A DNA stretch of 64,000 bases, from the NCBI GenBank assembly GCA_031553805.1, contig JAVBLC010000010.1, positions 4,769-68,768 of the forward strand, written 5' to 3'. Origin of the DNA: JAITVB01 sp031553805 (lineage in GTDB: Bacteria > Bacteroidota > Bacteroidia > Bacteroidales > Rikenellaceae). Of the stretch, positions 35,314-43,539 are shown piece after piece. The notes below the pieces were generated by a model that was not told where the DNA came from, ran no database searches, and saw nothing but the letters and a program-made list of their open reading frames with translations. How positions within the stretch are numbered: position 1 is the stretch's first letter; each line of letters opens with the position of its first letter. The translations under genes and the position numbers were made by a program.

Positions 35314-36666
35314 CTATATGTGTGTGGCGATTCGTTTGCTCATCATCGTGCGGCCGGCCGTGGCTTCACGCCAGATTTCGAGGTAGGGATCGGCGTCGCG
35401 GATCACGCAGCCCGCCTCACGGCCGAAGCGCATCAGTTCGGTGCATTTCGTGCAGGCGATGCAGCATTTTTTGCGGTCCATCGCGCCGTGCAGCACGATG
35501 TCTTTCGCAAAATCGGGGTAGGCAAACGATTGCCGCCCGAAGCCCGCCAGGTCGAACCAACCTTTCTCGATGCAACCGGCAGCGATATGGGCACCGTATT
35601 CGCGGAACCAACTGAAACCCGTGCCGATCACGTTCACGGACGGAGCGGCCGCTTTCATCTGGCGGATGATGCCCAGCATACGGGCCGCCGATTCGACCGG
35701 ATGTTCGGGCGGAACGTAGGGACCGGTATCGGCCGGACGACCGACGTGGGGGTTGTAGTAGGGGTTGCCCGTGCTGAGGTTGACCAGTCGGATGCCTCGC
35801 GATTCGAGGACGTTCATCAGTTGTTTCGGCTCGGTAAGGTCGGGCTGCCCATCGGCGTCGCAACCCCAGCCGTAGGGGGCAGGAATGGCATCGTAGGCGT
35901 TGATTCTTAGCGTGATGTCGACATCTACTGCCGCTTTCGTCTTGTCGATGATGTTCAGCAGAAAACGGATCCTGTTTTCAAACGGGCCGCCGTAGCGGCC
36001 TTCGCGCGTGCGTGCTGAAAAGAGTTCGTTGATCAGGTAGCGGTGACAGCCTTTAATGTCGACCGCGTCGAAACCGGCTTCTTTGGCCAGGCGGGCGGCT
36101 TCGACGTATTGGTCTTCGAGAGCCTCCAGTTCTTCGTCGGTGATCAGGCGGCGCTTGGGGTTCGAGCACGGATCGAGAACCGGATTCTCGGCCACGGCGA
36201 CGATGGCTTCGGCACCCACGAACGACTTGCTGTAGCGGCCCGAATGGGTGAGTTGCAGCACGGTATAGGGTCGGAATCCGGAGCCCATGCTTTCCTCAGC
36301 GGCAGCGTAGGCATCGTCCATCATTTGGCGAAAAGCGGGCAAGGTTTCGCGGTTGATCCAGATTTGAAGGGGATTAGCACGGGCTTCGCTGTTGACAGCG
36401 CAGGCTTCGACCCAGAGGAGGCCGGCTCCGCCGCGGGCGAAACGGTCGTAGCGGCGTAGGGTCAGGGGGCCAGGGCTGCCGTCGGGGTTGCCGTCGCAAC
36501 CTTCCATCGGGTGGACGATCAGTCTGTTGGACAACGTTTTGCCGTAAAGGTCTAACGGTTGTTTCAATGCGGCAAGGTTTTCGGCGATGGGCAGGTCGAC
36601 GCCGGCACGGACGATGTCTTCGCGCAGCTGGTCGATATGCTTATAAAGGAAACGGGTGTGTTCCAT
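35314..36666 (-). CDS. Old yellow enzyme/dienoyl-CoA reductase-like flavoprotein with Fe-S motif
   Basis: The 450-residue TIM-barrel flavoprotein has LSNRLIVHPMEGCDGN at 45-60, QLTHSGRYS (138-146) and DIKGCHRYLINELFS (203-217), with H208 and Y210 at the usual substrate-binding positions. The C-terminus has C402-x2-C405-x2-C408-x11-C420, close to the [4Fe-4S] motif of bacterial 2,4-dienoyl-CoA reductase and BaiCD/BaiH-type enoate reductases. The protein stops just after this motif and lacks their C-terminal FAD/NAD(P)H domains. Electrons must therefore come from another protein; the FAD protein at 32.5-34.4 kb is a candidate. The substrate is unknown. Confidence 0.85.
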   Translation of the reverse strand: MEHTRFLYKHIDQLREDIVRAGVDLPIAENLAALKQPLDLYGKTLSNRLIVHPMEGCDGNPDGSPGPLTLRRYDRFARGGAGLLWVEACAVNSEARANPLQIWINRETLPAFRQMMDDAYAAAEESMGSGFRPYTVLQLTHSGRYSKSFVGAEAIVAVAENPVLDPCSNPKRRLITDEELEALEDQYVEAARLAKEAGFDAVDIKGCHRYLINELFSARTREGRYGGPFENRIRFLLNIIDKTKAAVDVDITLRINAYDAIPAPYGWGCDADGQPDLTEPKQLMNVLESRGIRLVNLSTGNPYYNPHVGRPADTGPYVPPEHPVESAARMLGIIRQMKAAAPSVNVIGTGFSWFREYGAHIAAGCIEKGWFDLAGFGRQSFAYPDFAKDIVLHGAMDRKKCCIACTKCTELMRFGREAGCVIRDADPYLEIWREATAGRTMMSKRIATHI

Positions 36667-36705
36667 ATCAATAAATTATCGGATCAACGTCTGTTATTTC
36701 TATAT

Positions 36706-36869
36706 CCCACTTTTGTCTTGATACAAAAGTGGGTAAAAAATCAAGCGCTTCAAGGAAATAGCTAAAAAATATTCCAAAAAGCTACTCCATCCACAACTCG
36801 GCCCTGCGGGCCTCAGACAGTGGACTACGCTACGCTTTTCGCAACATTTTTTTCACGCCATTTCCTTGG
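36706..36869 (-). repeat. Repeat family A, copy 3 (truncated, reverse orientation)
   Basis: The CCCACTTTTGT hairpin end, TCAAGCGCTTCAAGGAAATAGC, the CCACAACTCGGCCCTGCGGGCC core and CACGCCATTTCCTTGGA align with the reverse complement of 47782-48025. The distal half with the second hairpin is missing. It lies between the MFS gene and the flavoprotein gene. Confidence 0.8.
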
Positions 36870-36927
36870 AGGCGCATTGCAGACCTGCGCCCTGCGCCTA
36901 TCGGCGCTTTGCAAATATCTTCGATAT

Positions 36928-38154
36928 TTATTTCGCCACCGCCTTCTTCGGCAGGAACGACACGATGACCGCCCCGACGAGCGCCACGGCGATCAGCACG
37001 CAAAACGCAATCGTATAGTTATGCCCCGTCCCGTCGTACATCGCCCCGACCATCATCGGGAACACCGACTCGGCAATGCCGTCGGCCACCAGGATGATCC
37101 CCATCGTGCGCCCCAGCGCCCGCACCCCGAACAGGTCGCCCGCCATCAGCGGAATGATCATATAATCGCCCCCCAGACCTATCCCGAAGATCACGGCAAA
37201 AAGGTAAATCTTGCCCGGAAATTCCGGCATCAGCAACAGCGGGATCGCCGCCGCCACCATCAGGTAAATAAGGATCATCACATATTTACGCGAAATCAAA
37301 TCGGCCAGCCACCCCATCAATACGCGTCCCACGAGGCTGGTGAGCAGTACGAGCGAAATGATCTGCGCCGCATCGGCCTGCGTGAAATTCAGGTCACGCA
37401 GGTAAAGTTTCAAGTGTTGGTTGACGCCGCCCACGACCCCGATCGCACACATACTCCCGAAGCCCAACAGGTAAAAATTGCGGTTTGTGAGAATGCTCTT
37501 GATCGACACAGCGGACGGTTGCTCCACCGGTTTTTCGGGGGCGGCCTGAGCTCCGCACGGTTGGCGGACAAAGTAGGCCATCGGCAGCGAAATCAGCACG
37601 ATCAGTACCCCGAGCGTCATCAGTGCGGTGTGCCACCCGAAGCTGGCTTCGAGCTTGTTGGCCAGCAGCGGCACCAGCGCACCGCCTGTCCCGATGCCGA
37701 GGTAAGCGATGCCCATCGCCTTGCCCCGGTTCTTGTCAAACCAACGCGAGATCAGCACCTGGCAAGGCAGCGGCCCGGCACAGACGTAACCTAGCGCATT
37801 GAACACATAGAACAGGTAAAACATCGGCAGCGACCGGAAATAACCCAGCCCCACGAGTGCCGCTCCGGCGATCAGCGATCCGACGATCATCAGCCGCCGC
37901 GGCCCGTAGCGGTCGATCAACCATCCGGCGATGAAACCGAACAGCGGCGCGACGATCAGTTTGCCGAGCGCATTGCCCGAGGTGACCGTCGTGCGCGACC
38001 AACCGTATTCGGTTGTCATAAAATCATAAAAGAAAGGCAACCCGTAAAGGGCGATCCCCACGATGGCAAACAGCGACAGGAACGCCGTCACCACAATGTA
38101 GGTCTGCGAACTTCCCCGCGAAGGAAGTATCGTCGAAGCTCGGTTTGGGCTCAT
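36928..38154 (-). CDS. MFS transporter (OFA/monocarboxylate-type)
   Basis: The 408-residue protein has about 12 membrane helices in two halves joined by a cytosolic loop near residues 200-225. LIDRYGPRRLMIVGSL (loop 2-3) and the related GWLADLISRKYVMILIY in the second half are MFS signatures. YGWSRTTVTSGNALG and the overall pattern resemble oxalate/formate antiporter-like and monocarboxylate carriers. It would move a small organic anion across the inner membrane. As first gene of the block it probably supplies the substrate for the redox enzymes; a truncated repeat lies between it and the next gene. Confidence 0.85.
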   Translation of the reverse strand: MSPNRASTILPSRGSSQTYIVVTAFLSLFAIVGIALYGLPFFYDFMTTEYGWSRTTVTSGNALGKLIVAPLFGFIAGWLIDRYGPRRLMIVGSLIAGAALVGLGYFRSLPMFYLFYVFNALGYVCAGPLPCQVLISRWFDKNRGKAMGIAYLGIGTGGALVPLLANKLEASFGWHTALMTLGVLIVLISLPMAYFVRQPCGAQAAPEKPVEQPSAVSIKSILTNRNFYLLGFGSMCAIGVVGGVNQHLKLYLRDLNFTQADAAQIISLVLLTSLVGRVLMGWLADLISRKYVMILIYLMVAAAIPLLLMPEFPGKIYLFAVIFGIGLGGDYMIIPLMAGDLFGVRALGRTMGIILVADGIAESVFPMMVGAMYDGTGHNYTIAFCVLIAVALVGAVIVSFLPKKAVAK

Positions 38155-38188
38155 CGTTCAGGTTTGGATTAGTCGATGGTACGTCCCC

Positions 38189-38221
38189 GGTGCGTCCCCG
38201 CACAGGGAGATTTTGACTTTG
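38189..38221 (+). repeat. Repeat family D, copy
   Basis: GGTGCGTCCCCGCACAGGG followed by AGATTTTGACTTTG. A partial second GTACGTCCCCGG precedes it at 38178. Confidence 0.65.
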
Positions 38222-38228
38222 TTTTATG

Positions 38229-38236
38229 CAAATATA
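38229..38236 (-). promoter_or_regulatory. Predicted -7 promoter element for the MFS-led cluster
   Basis: TATATTTG on the minus strand, 75 bp before the MFS ATG. Repeat D would be in the leader. Confidence 0.6.
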
Positions 38237-38357
38237 GCAAAAAGTCAGTCCCGGCAAAATGTCCTGCTCATCTGTTTCAATATTTTAAAAACGATTGGCG
38301 ATTTTGAAAAATCATTTAAAAACACCATCCTATTATGACGCTAACCCCCAATCTGAC

Positions 38358-38591
38358 ATGACGACAACCCCTACCCTGCCAAAAAAACGGATCGAAGTGA
38401 TCGATGCCCTGCGCGGGCTGGCCCTGATGGGCATCATGTTTATTCATTGCCTGGAACATTTCGACGCACTGCCTTATTCGGGCGAAGCGGGCCACATCGT
38501 CGAACCCGTTGAACGGAGCGAAGACCTGCGGGGTCGGATCCTGGTCTTTTCGACCGGGCAGGTTTATGATATGCGTCTGCTTTCTTTGTAA
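38358..38591 (+). pseudogene. Truncated DUF418 membrane protein gene fused to other sequence
   Basis: The frame starts with a short tail and RIEVIDALRGLALMGIMFIH, clearly homologous to residues 13-32 of the intact DUF418 protein at 8.5-9.7 kb (RIEAVDALRGFAVLAILVLH). Similarity ends after about 45 residues. The rest (SEDLRGRILVFS and onward) looks like part of an AraC N-terminal domain, and the frame stops at 77 codons. It is most likely a deletion scar. Confidence 0.75.
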
Positions 38592-38612
38592 TAAAGCAGG
38601 TCGCCTGCGTTC

Positions 38613-38714
38613 CATGCCGGAAAACTTTGGGTGAGCACCAAGTACCTGACTGAGGCCGTGCGTCGCACCACGGGTGAAACGGCCTACACATGGATCAATA
38701 AGATTGTGATGCAC
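38613..38714 (+). pseudogene. AraC-type regulator remnant (HTH fragment)
   Basis: The frame reads KLWVSTKYLTEAVRRTTGET then AYTWINKIVMH, matching the first helix-turn-helix of Bacteroidetes AraC regulators (KLxVSPKYLSEAVK...GxTAxxWI). It has no start codon and runs straight into a family D repeat at 38707. Confidence 0.7.
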
Positions 38715-38736
38715 ATCTCCGCACCAGGGGATTTTT
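38707..38736 (+). repeat. Repeat family D, copy
   Basis: GATGCACATCTCCGCACCAGG followed by GGATTTTTC. It interrupts the AraC remnant. Confidence 0.55.
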
Positions 38737-38980
38737 CGCTGGCGCGACGGTTTGAGTTTTGGCTCAACCGTTAGTGCGTCTTTGCTTTGTTTGGCTGCCG
38801 TCCCAAAAAAGCCGGACAGAATAAAGAATAAGGACGGAGTTTGTCCGCTTTTTAAAAAGTCCAAAACCGCTATTGGCAGACTAATTGCATCCTGAAAGGC
38901 ATATCAGAACACTTTATCCGCCTTTCAAGCCTTTCAAAGTCCGGTTCTCCGCCGGAACTTTGCATAAAACAGAAACTGCA

Positions 38981-40483
38981 ATGACTGTCAAAGGAAAGAT
39001 CACCCAGATCATCGGCCCGGTGGTCGACGTGCGTTTCGGTCGCGAGGGCCGCGTGGCGCTGCCCAATATCCACGATGCACTCGAAGCCGACGAGGGCGGA
39101 CTGGTGCTCGAAGTGCAGCAGCACATCGGCGAAAACACCGTGCGCACGATCGCCATGGACACCACCGACGGCCTGCAGCGCGGAATGACAGTCACAGCGA
39201 CCGGTTCGCCCATCCGGATACCGGCGGGCGACGGGGTAAAGGGCCGCCTGATGAACGTCACCGGCCACACGATCGACGGGATGAAACCGGTCGAAACGAA
39301 AGAAAACTTGCCGATTCATCGCGAACCCCCGCGTTTCGACGAACTCAGCACCCGTCGCGAAGTGTTGTTCACCGGCATCAAGGTAGTCGACCTGCTGACC
39401 CCCTACGCCAAAGGCGGCAAGATCGGCCTTTTCGGCGGCGCAGGCGTGGGCAAAACGGTGCTCATCATGGAATTGATCAACAACATCGCCAAAAAGCACA
39501 ACGGTTTCTCGGTATTCGCCGGCGTGGGCGAACGCACCCGTGAGGGGAACGATCTGCTGCGCGAGATGATCGAAAGCGGTGTGATCCGTTACGGCGACGC
39601 GTTCCGGAAGAACATGGAGGAGGGGGATTGGGATTTGTCGAAAATCGACTACGACGAAGTGGCCAAATCACAAGCCACGCTCGTCTTCGGCCAGATGAAC
39701 GAGCCTCCCGGCGCACGCCAGGCGGTGGCCCTGTCGGGATTGACGATCGCCGAGTCGTTCCGCGACGCGGGGACGGAGGAGGCGCCGCGCGATATCCTCT
39801 TTTTCATCGACAACATTTTTCGGTTTACGCAAGCCGGCGCGGAAGTCTCGGCGTTGCTCGGGCGTATGCCTTCGGCGGTGGGTTACCAACCGACGCTGGC
39901 GTCGGAAATGGGAGCGATGCAGGAGCGCATCGCCTCGACCAAACGCGGTTCGATCACTTCGGTACAGGCGGTTTACGTCCCGGCCGACGACCTGACCGAC
40001 CCGGCACCGGCCACGACTTTTTCACACCTGGACGCAACGACGGTCTTGAGTCGAAAAATTACGGAAATGGGCATTTATCCGGCGGTCGATCCGCTGGAAT
40101 CGACCTCGCGGTCGCTCGACCCGCTGGTCGTGGGCCAGGAGCATTACGATACCGCCCAGCGCGTGTTGCAGATGCTCCAGCGCAACCAGGAGCTACAAGA
40201 CATCATCTCGATCCTCGGCATGGAAGAGCTCTCGGACGAAGACCGCCTGTTGGTAAACCGCGCCCGAAAAGTGCAACGTTTTTTATCGCAACCGTTTACG
40301 GTTGCCGAGCAATATTCCGGGATCCCGGGCGTGACGGTCGACATCGCCGACACGATCCACGGATTCCAACAAATCATCGACGGCAAGGTCGACGACCTGC
40401 CCGAACAGGCCTTTATGAATGTGGGAAAGTTGGAAGACGCGATCGAAAAAGGCAAAAACCTCGTAGCGCAAACTACAAAATAA
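38981..40483 (+). CDS. atpD: F1 ATP synthase subunit beta
   Basis: The start ATG at 38981 (MTVKGKITQIIGPVVDVRF) gives 500 residues. The P-loop GGAGVGKTVL sits near 151-160, followed by GVGERTREGND, the catalytic-site DEL-like region and IPADDLTDPAPATTFSHLDA-type sequence. Beta holds the catalytic nucleotide sites of the F1 head. As in other Bacteroidales the operon begins with beta and epsilon, not with the Fo genes. Confidence 0.97.
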   Translation: MTVKGKITQIIGPVVDVRFGREGRVALPNIHDALEADEGGLVLEVQQHIGENTVRTIAMDTTDGLQRGMTVTATGSPIRIPAGDGVKGRLMNVTGHTIDGMKPVETKENLPIHREPPRFDELSTRREVLFTGIKVVDLLTPYAKGGKIGLFGGAGVGKTVLIMELINNIAKKHNGFSVFAGVGERTREGNDLLREMIESGVIRYGDAFRKNMEEGDWDLSKIDYDEVAKSQATLVFGQMNEPPGARQAVALSGLTIAESFRDAGTEEAPRDILFFIDNIFRFTQAGAEVSALLGRMPSAVGYQPTLASEMGAMQERIASTKRGSITSVQAVYVPADDLTDPAPATTFSHLDATTVLSRKITEMGIYPAVDPLESTSRSLDPLVVGQEHYDTAQRVLQMLQRNQELQDIISILGMEELSDEDRLLVNRARKVQRFLSQPFTVAEQYSGIPGVTVDIADTIHGFQQIIDGKVDDLPEQAFMNVGKLEDAIEKGKNLVAQTTK

Positions 40484-40511
40484 CTGATTATAACCATAAA
40501 AATCGACAGCC

Positions 40512-40736
40512 ATGACCCTGCAAATCATCTCTCCTGAAGGCATTCTGTTCCAGCGCGAAACGTCGAGCGTCACCCTGCCCGGCGCCGAAGGCAGCTTCTC
40601 CGTGTTGCATAATCACGCTCCCTTGCTTTCCGTGTTGGCCGAGGGCACAGTCACCTACGACGACATTCCCGGGGGCTACGCGATCAGGCGCGGCATCGTC
40701 GAGGTCAAGGACAACATCATCACCGTTTATATCTGA
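40512..40736 (+). CDS. atpC: F1 ATP synthase subunit epsilon (short form)
   Basis: The 74-residue protein begins MTLQIISPEGILFQRETSSV and contains GSFSVLHNHAPLLSVL, the N-terminal beta-sandwich of epsilon. The usual C-terminal helical hairpin (about 50 more residues in E. coli) is absent. That part inhibits ATP hydrolysis in other bacteria, so this regulation is probably lacking or replaced. It lies 28 bp after atpD. Confidence 0.93.
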   Translation: MTLQIISPEGILFQRETSSVTLPGAEGSFSVLHNHAPLLSVLAEGTVTYDDIPGGYAIRRGIVEVKDNIITVYI

Positions 40737-40741
40737 GCACG

Positions 40742-41146
40742 ATGCGGAAAATCGAAAAACTGCGGCCGAAGATCTACCTGATGCTGACGGCGATCTACCT
40801 GGTGGTGGGATCGCTGAGCCTACTGCTTTTTTATATCGTCACACCGCAGCGCTACTTCGGGATTTACCCCTCGGTCGACGTCTTTTACTGGGCATTCGGG
40901 ATGGTGCTGACCTATTTCCTCGACCGCAGCCGGGTGCAGCATCCTGACAGATTGCTGAACGTCTTCATGATGTGCCGCGCCGTGAAGTTGTTCCTGATTA
41001 TCGCTTTCCTGATCCTCGGCATCCGGGGGATCGGGCTCGACCGGGTGACGTTTACGATTTCAATGATGTGTAACTACCTCATATACTCCGGCTTGGAACT
41101 TTACATCTATTACCGGTTCAACAAACAGTTGCAACAAAAGAAGTGA
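40742..41146 (+). CDS. AtpI-like four-helix membrane protein in the ATP synthase operon
   Basis: The 134-residue protein has about four hydrophobic helices (IYLMLTAIYLVVGSLSLLLFY, FYWAFGMVLTYFL, LFLIIAFLILGIRGIG, FTISMMCNYLIYSGLELYIYY). The position before atpB matches AtpI/Atp1 of other operons, which helps c-ring assembly. Sequence likeness to AtpI is weak, so the role is inferred from position. It starts 5 bp after atpC, and its TGA overlaps the atpB GTG start. Confidence 0.78.
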   Translation: MRKIEKLRPKIYLMLTAIYLVVGSLSLLLFYIVTPQRYFGIYPSVDVFYWAFGMVLTYFLDRSRVQHPDRLLNVFMMCRAVKLFLIIAFLILGIRGIGLDRVTFTISMMCNYLIYSGLELYIYYRFNKQLQQKK

Positions 41147-42192
41147 ACCTTTCGAAACACATAGCGTTTTTGCTGCTCTTGCTGGCTCCCTTTGCGGGGC
41201 GGACACAGGAGGCTACGCCGCAGGAAGCCCCCCCCGGGATCGACGTGCAGGGCATCGTGCTGGGCCACCTGGCCGACAGCTACGAGTGGCACATCACCAC
41301 GCTCGGCCACCGCGAGGTGTCGGTACCGCTGCCGGTGATCGTGCGGGGAAGCGACGGGGTGTGGCACCTCTTTTCGTCGGCCCGATTGCGCGAAGGCGCT
41401 GTTTACAAGGGATTTTCAATTGCCACAGACGGAAAATATGACGGAAAACTGGTCGAAGCGGGCGTTCGCCCGAAACTCGACCTGTCCCTCACGAAAAATG
41501 CGTTGGCGCTGCTCATAAACAGCGCTGTGATGCTGCTGCTTGTGCTGCCGCTCGCGCGATGGTACCGGCGGGGACGCGAACTCCCCCCGCGCGGGATCGC
41601 CGGGGCGGTCGAACTGGTGGCCGAGTATATCAACCGAGAGGTGATCGAGCCCTGCGTCGGGCCCGAGGCGCGGCGCTACGCCCCGCTGCTGCTGACGATG
41701 TTCTTTTTTATTCTGGTCAACAACCTGATGGGGCTGATCCCGATCTTTCCGGGCGGGGCCAACGTGACGGGCAACATTGCGGTGACGCTTGTGCTGGCCG
41801 TGACGACCTTCCTGGCTGTCAACCTTTCGGGGACGAAGGCCTACTGGAAAGACATTCTCTGGCCCGACGTGCCGATGTGGTTGAAGGTGCCGGCGCCGCT
41901 CATGCCCGTGATCGAGATTTTCGGGGTTTTTACGAAACCGTTTGCGCTGATGGTGCGTCTGTTCGCCAATATGTTTGCGGGCCACGCGGTGATCCTGGCG
42001 CTGGTATGCGTGATCTTCACCTCGGCAGCGCTCGGGGCGGCGATCCAAACGGGGATGAGCGTGGTGGCAGTCGTTTTCGGGGTCTTCATGCTGTGCCTCG
42101 AATTGTTGGTGGCCTTTATCCAGGCTTATGTTTTCACCCTGCTTTCAGGGGTATTTATCGGCATGGCAAGAGTAAAACACGAACATAAATAA
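41143..42192 (+). CDS. atpB: Fo ATP synthase subunit a
   Basis: The start is a GTG at 41143 overlapping the preceding stop (GTGA). The 349-residue protein is about 80 residues longer than E. coli subunit a. The N-terminus is signal-peptide-like (LSKHIAFLLLLLAPFAG), followed by a ~90-residue extramembrane domain (residues ~30-115). The Fo core then has KPFALMVRLFANMFAGH, with the essential arginine near 271, and a C-terminal ELLVAFIQAYVFTLL helix. Long N-terminal domains are normal for Bacteroidetes subunit a. Confidence 0.95.
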   Translation: MNLSKHIAFLLLLLAPFAGRTQEATPQEAPPGIDVQGIVLGHLADSYEWHITTLGHREVSVPLPVIVRGSDGVWHLFSSARLREGAVYKGFSIATDGKYDGKLVEAGVRPKLDLSLTKNALALLINSAVMLLLVLPLARWYRRGRELPPRGIAGAVELVAEYINREVIEPCVGPEARRYAPLLLTMFFFILVNNLMGLIPIFPGGANVTGNIAVTLVLAVTTFLAVNLSGTKAYWKDILWPDVPMWLKVPAPLMPVIEIFGVFTKPFALMVRLFANMFAGHAVILALVCVIFTSAALGAAIQTGMSVVAVVFGVFMLCLELLVAFIQAYVFTLLSGVFIGMARVKHEHK

Positions 42193-42212
42193 AACCTTAA
42201 AAAACACACATT

Positions 42213-42464
42213 ATGCTACTAACAACTTTTTTGGCCGCAGCGGCCGGCGCCAACCTGGGCATCCTGGGCGCGGCCATCGGCGCAGGCCTGGTGGCCATCG
42301 GCGCCGGTCTCGGCATCGGCAAGATCGGCGCCTCGTCGATGGAGGCTATCGCCCGACAACCCGAAGCGGCCAACAATATCCGGATGACGATGATTATCGC
42401 CGCCGCCCTGATCGAAGGGGTGGCGCTATTTGCCGTGGTGGTCTGTTTCCTGGCTACGGCCTAA
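42213..42464 (+). CDS. atpE: Fo ATP synthase subunit c
   Basis: The 83-residue hairpin has a Gly/Ala-rich first helix (AAIGAGLVAIGAGLGIGKIG), the polar loop ARQPEA and a second helix with the ion-binding glutamate E68 (ALIEGVALF). The residue after E68 is Gly, and the Ser/Thr ligand typical of sodium-binding c rings is absent, which favours protons as coupling ion. Confidence 0.96.
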   Translation: MLLTTFLAAAAGANLGILGAAIGAGLVAIGAGLGIGKIGASSMEAIARQPEAANNIRMTMIIAAALIEGVALFAVVVCFLATA

Positions 42465-42479
42465 AAAATTCACGACACT

Positions 42480-42977
42480 ATGTCCCTGCTTGTTCCCGAT
42501 ACGGGTTTATTGTTCTGGATGGCGCTCTCCTTCGGGATAGTGCTCGTTGTGCTGGCGCGCTACGGGTTCCCGGTCGTGCTGCGGGCGATCGACGCGCGGC
42601 GCACGCGCATCGAACAGGCATTGCAAGCGGCTAAGGACGCCGAGGCAAGACTGGCCGACATCGACGTCCAGGCTGCGGCCATCCTCGATAAGGCCAACGC
42701 CGAACGCGGCGCGATGCTCAAGGAAGCGCAAGCCACACGCGAGGCCCTGATCGGCCAGGCCCGGAGCGAAGCCCAGGCCCAGACGGCCCTGCACCTCGAA
42801 AAGGCGCGGGCCGAGGCCGACGAGTTGCGCCGCAAGGCCTTGAGTGACGCCGCCAGCCAGATCGCCGCCCTCTCGGTAAAGGTGGCCGAGAAAGTCGTGG
42901 GCGACAACCTGCGCACAGACGCCGAGCAAACGAGCTATATCGAACGCCTGCTCAAGGAGGAGCAACCCCGTGGATAG
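42480..42977 (+). CDS. atpF: Fo ATP synthase subunit b
   Basis: The 165-residue stator subunit has one N-terminal membrane helix (GLLFWMALSFGIVLVVLARY) and a long charged helix (residues ~35-160; RRTRIEQALQAAKDAEARL) that dimerises and links Fo to F1. It starts 16 bp after atpE. Its last codons overlap the atpH start and contain AAGGAGGAG, which may act as a ribosome site for atpH. Confidence 0.95.
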   Translation: MSLLVPDTGLLFWMALSFGIVLVVLARYGFPVVLRAIDARRTRIEQALQAAKDAEARLADIDVQAAAILDKANAERGAMLKEAQATREALIGQARSEAQAQTALHLEKARAEADELRRKALSDAASQIAALSVKVAEKVVGDNLRTDAEQTSYIERLLKEEQPRG

Positions 42978-43539
42978 CGGCATGCTCTCGCGGCGGTATG
43001 CCGAAGCGCTGTTTCGGTACGCCTCGGCGCATGGGGCGGAGCAACAGGTCTATGCCGAAGTTTCAACCCTGGTCGCAAGTTTTACGCGTTATCCCGCATT
43101 GCGGCGGGTGCTCGACAACCGCCTGCTGCCAATCGAAAAAAAGGCCGAGGTGATTGCCCGGTGCAGCGGCGGAGGGACCGACGATAAGCTTTCCCCGGCG
43201 ATCAGCGAGCAGTTTTCACACTTCATCCGCCTGGTACTCGACGAGCGGCGCGAGGAGTTTTTACAGATGATCTGCCTGAGCTATATTCAGCTGGTTCGCC
43301 GCGAACGGGGGGTGATGGACGTCGAAGTGACCACGGCGGCCAAGGTCGACGAATCGACACGCGAGGTATTGAAAAATGAGCTCGTCCGGCGCACGGGCAA
43401 AACTGTGACGATGCACCTGCACACCGACCCCACCCTGATCGGCGGCTACGTGTTCCGCTGGGACACTTTCCGATTCGACGCCAGCGCCCGCACCGCCCTC
43501 CGGCGGATTAAAAAGACACTGACACAAATCAAGCTATGA
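42970..43539 (+). CDS. atpH: F1 ATP synthase subunit delta
   Basis: The 189-residue protein starts at GTG 42970 (MDSGMLSRRYAEALFRYA), preferred over the internal ATG at 42982 because MDxGxxSxRYA is the usual start in this phylum. The GTG follows AAGGAGGAG by 6-7 bp. RREFLQMICLSYIQL-like sequence and the C-terminal LIGGYVFRWDTFRFDAS are delta/OSCP signatures. It overlaps atpF by 8 bp and atpA by 4 bp. Confidence 0.94.
   Translation: MDSGMLSRRYAEALFRYASAHGAEQQVYAEVSTLVASFTRYPALRRVLDNRLLPIEKKAEVIARCSGGGTDDKLSPAISEQFSHFIRLVLDERREEFLQMICLSYIQLVRRERGVMDVEVTTAAKVDESTREVLKNELVRRTGKTVTMHLHTDPTLIGGYVFRWDTFRFDASARTALRRIKKTLTQIKL

Larger units (their letters stand above)
38155..38980. other. Intergenic decay region between the MFS gene and atpD
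   Basis: The 826 bp hold a DUF418 gene fragment, pieces of an AraC-type regulator, two family D repeats and the MFS promoter. Apart from these fragments, no intact gene was found. The last ~250 bp before atpD hold no recognised feature. Confidence 0.75.

Noticed and set aside
40512..40736. atpC as a truncated pseudogene
   Set aside because: The short epsilon has a complete N-terminal domain, normal spacing in the operon, and short forms are usual in this phylum.
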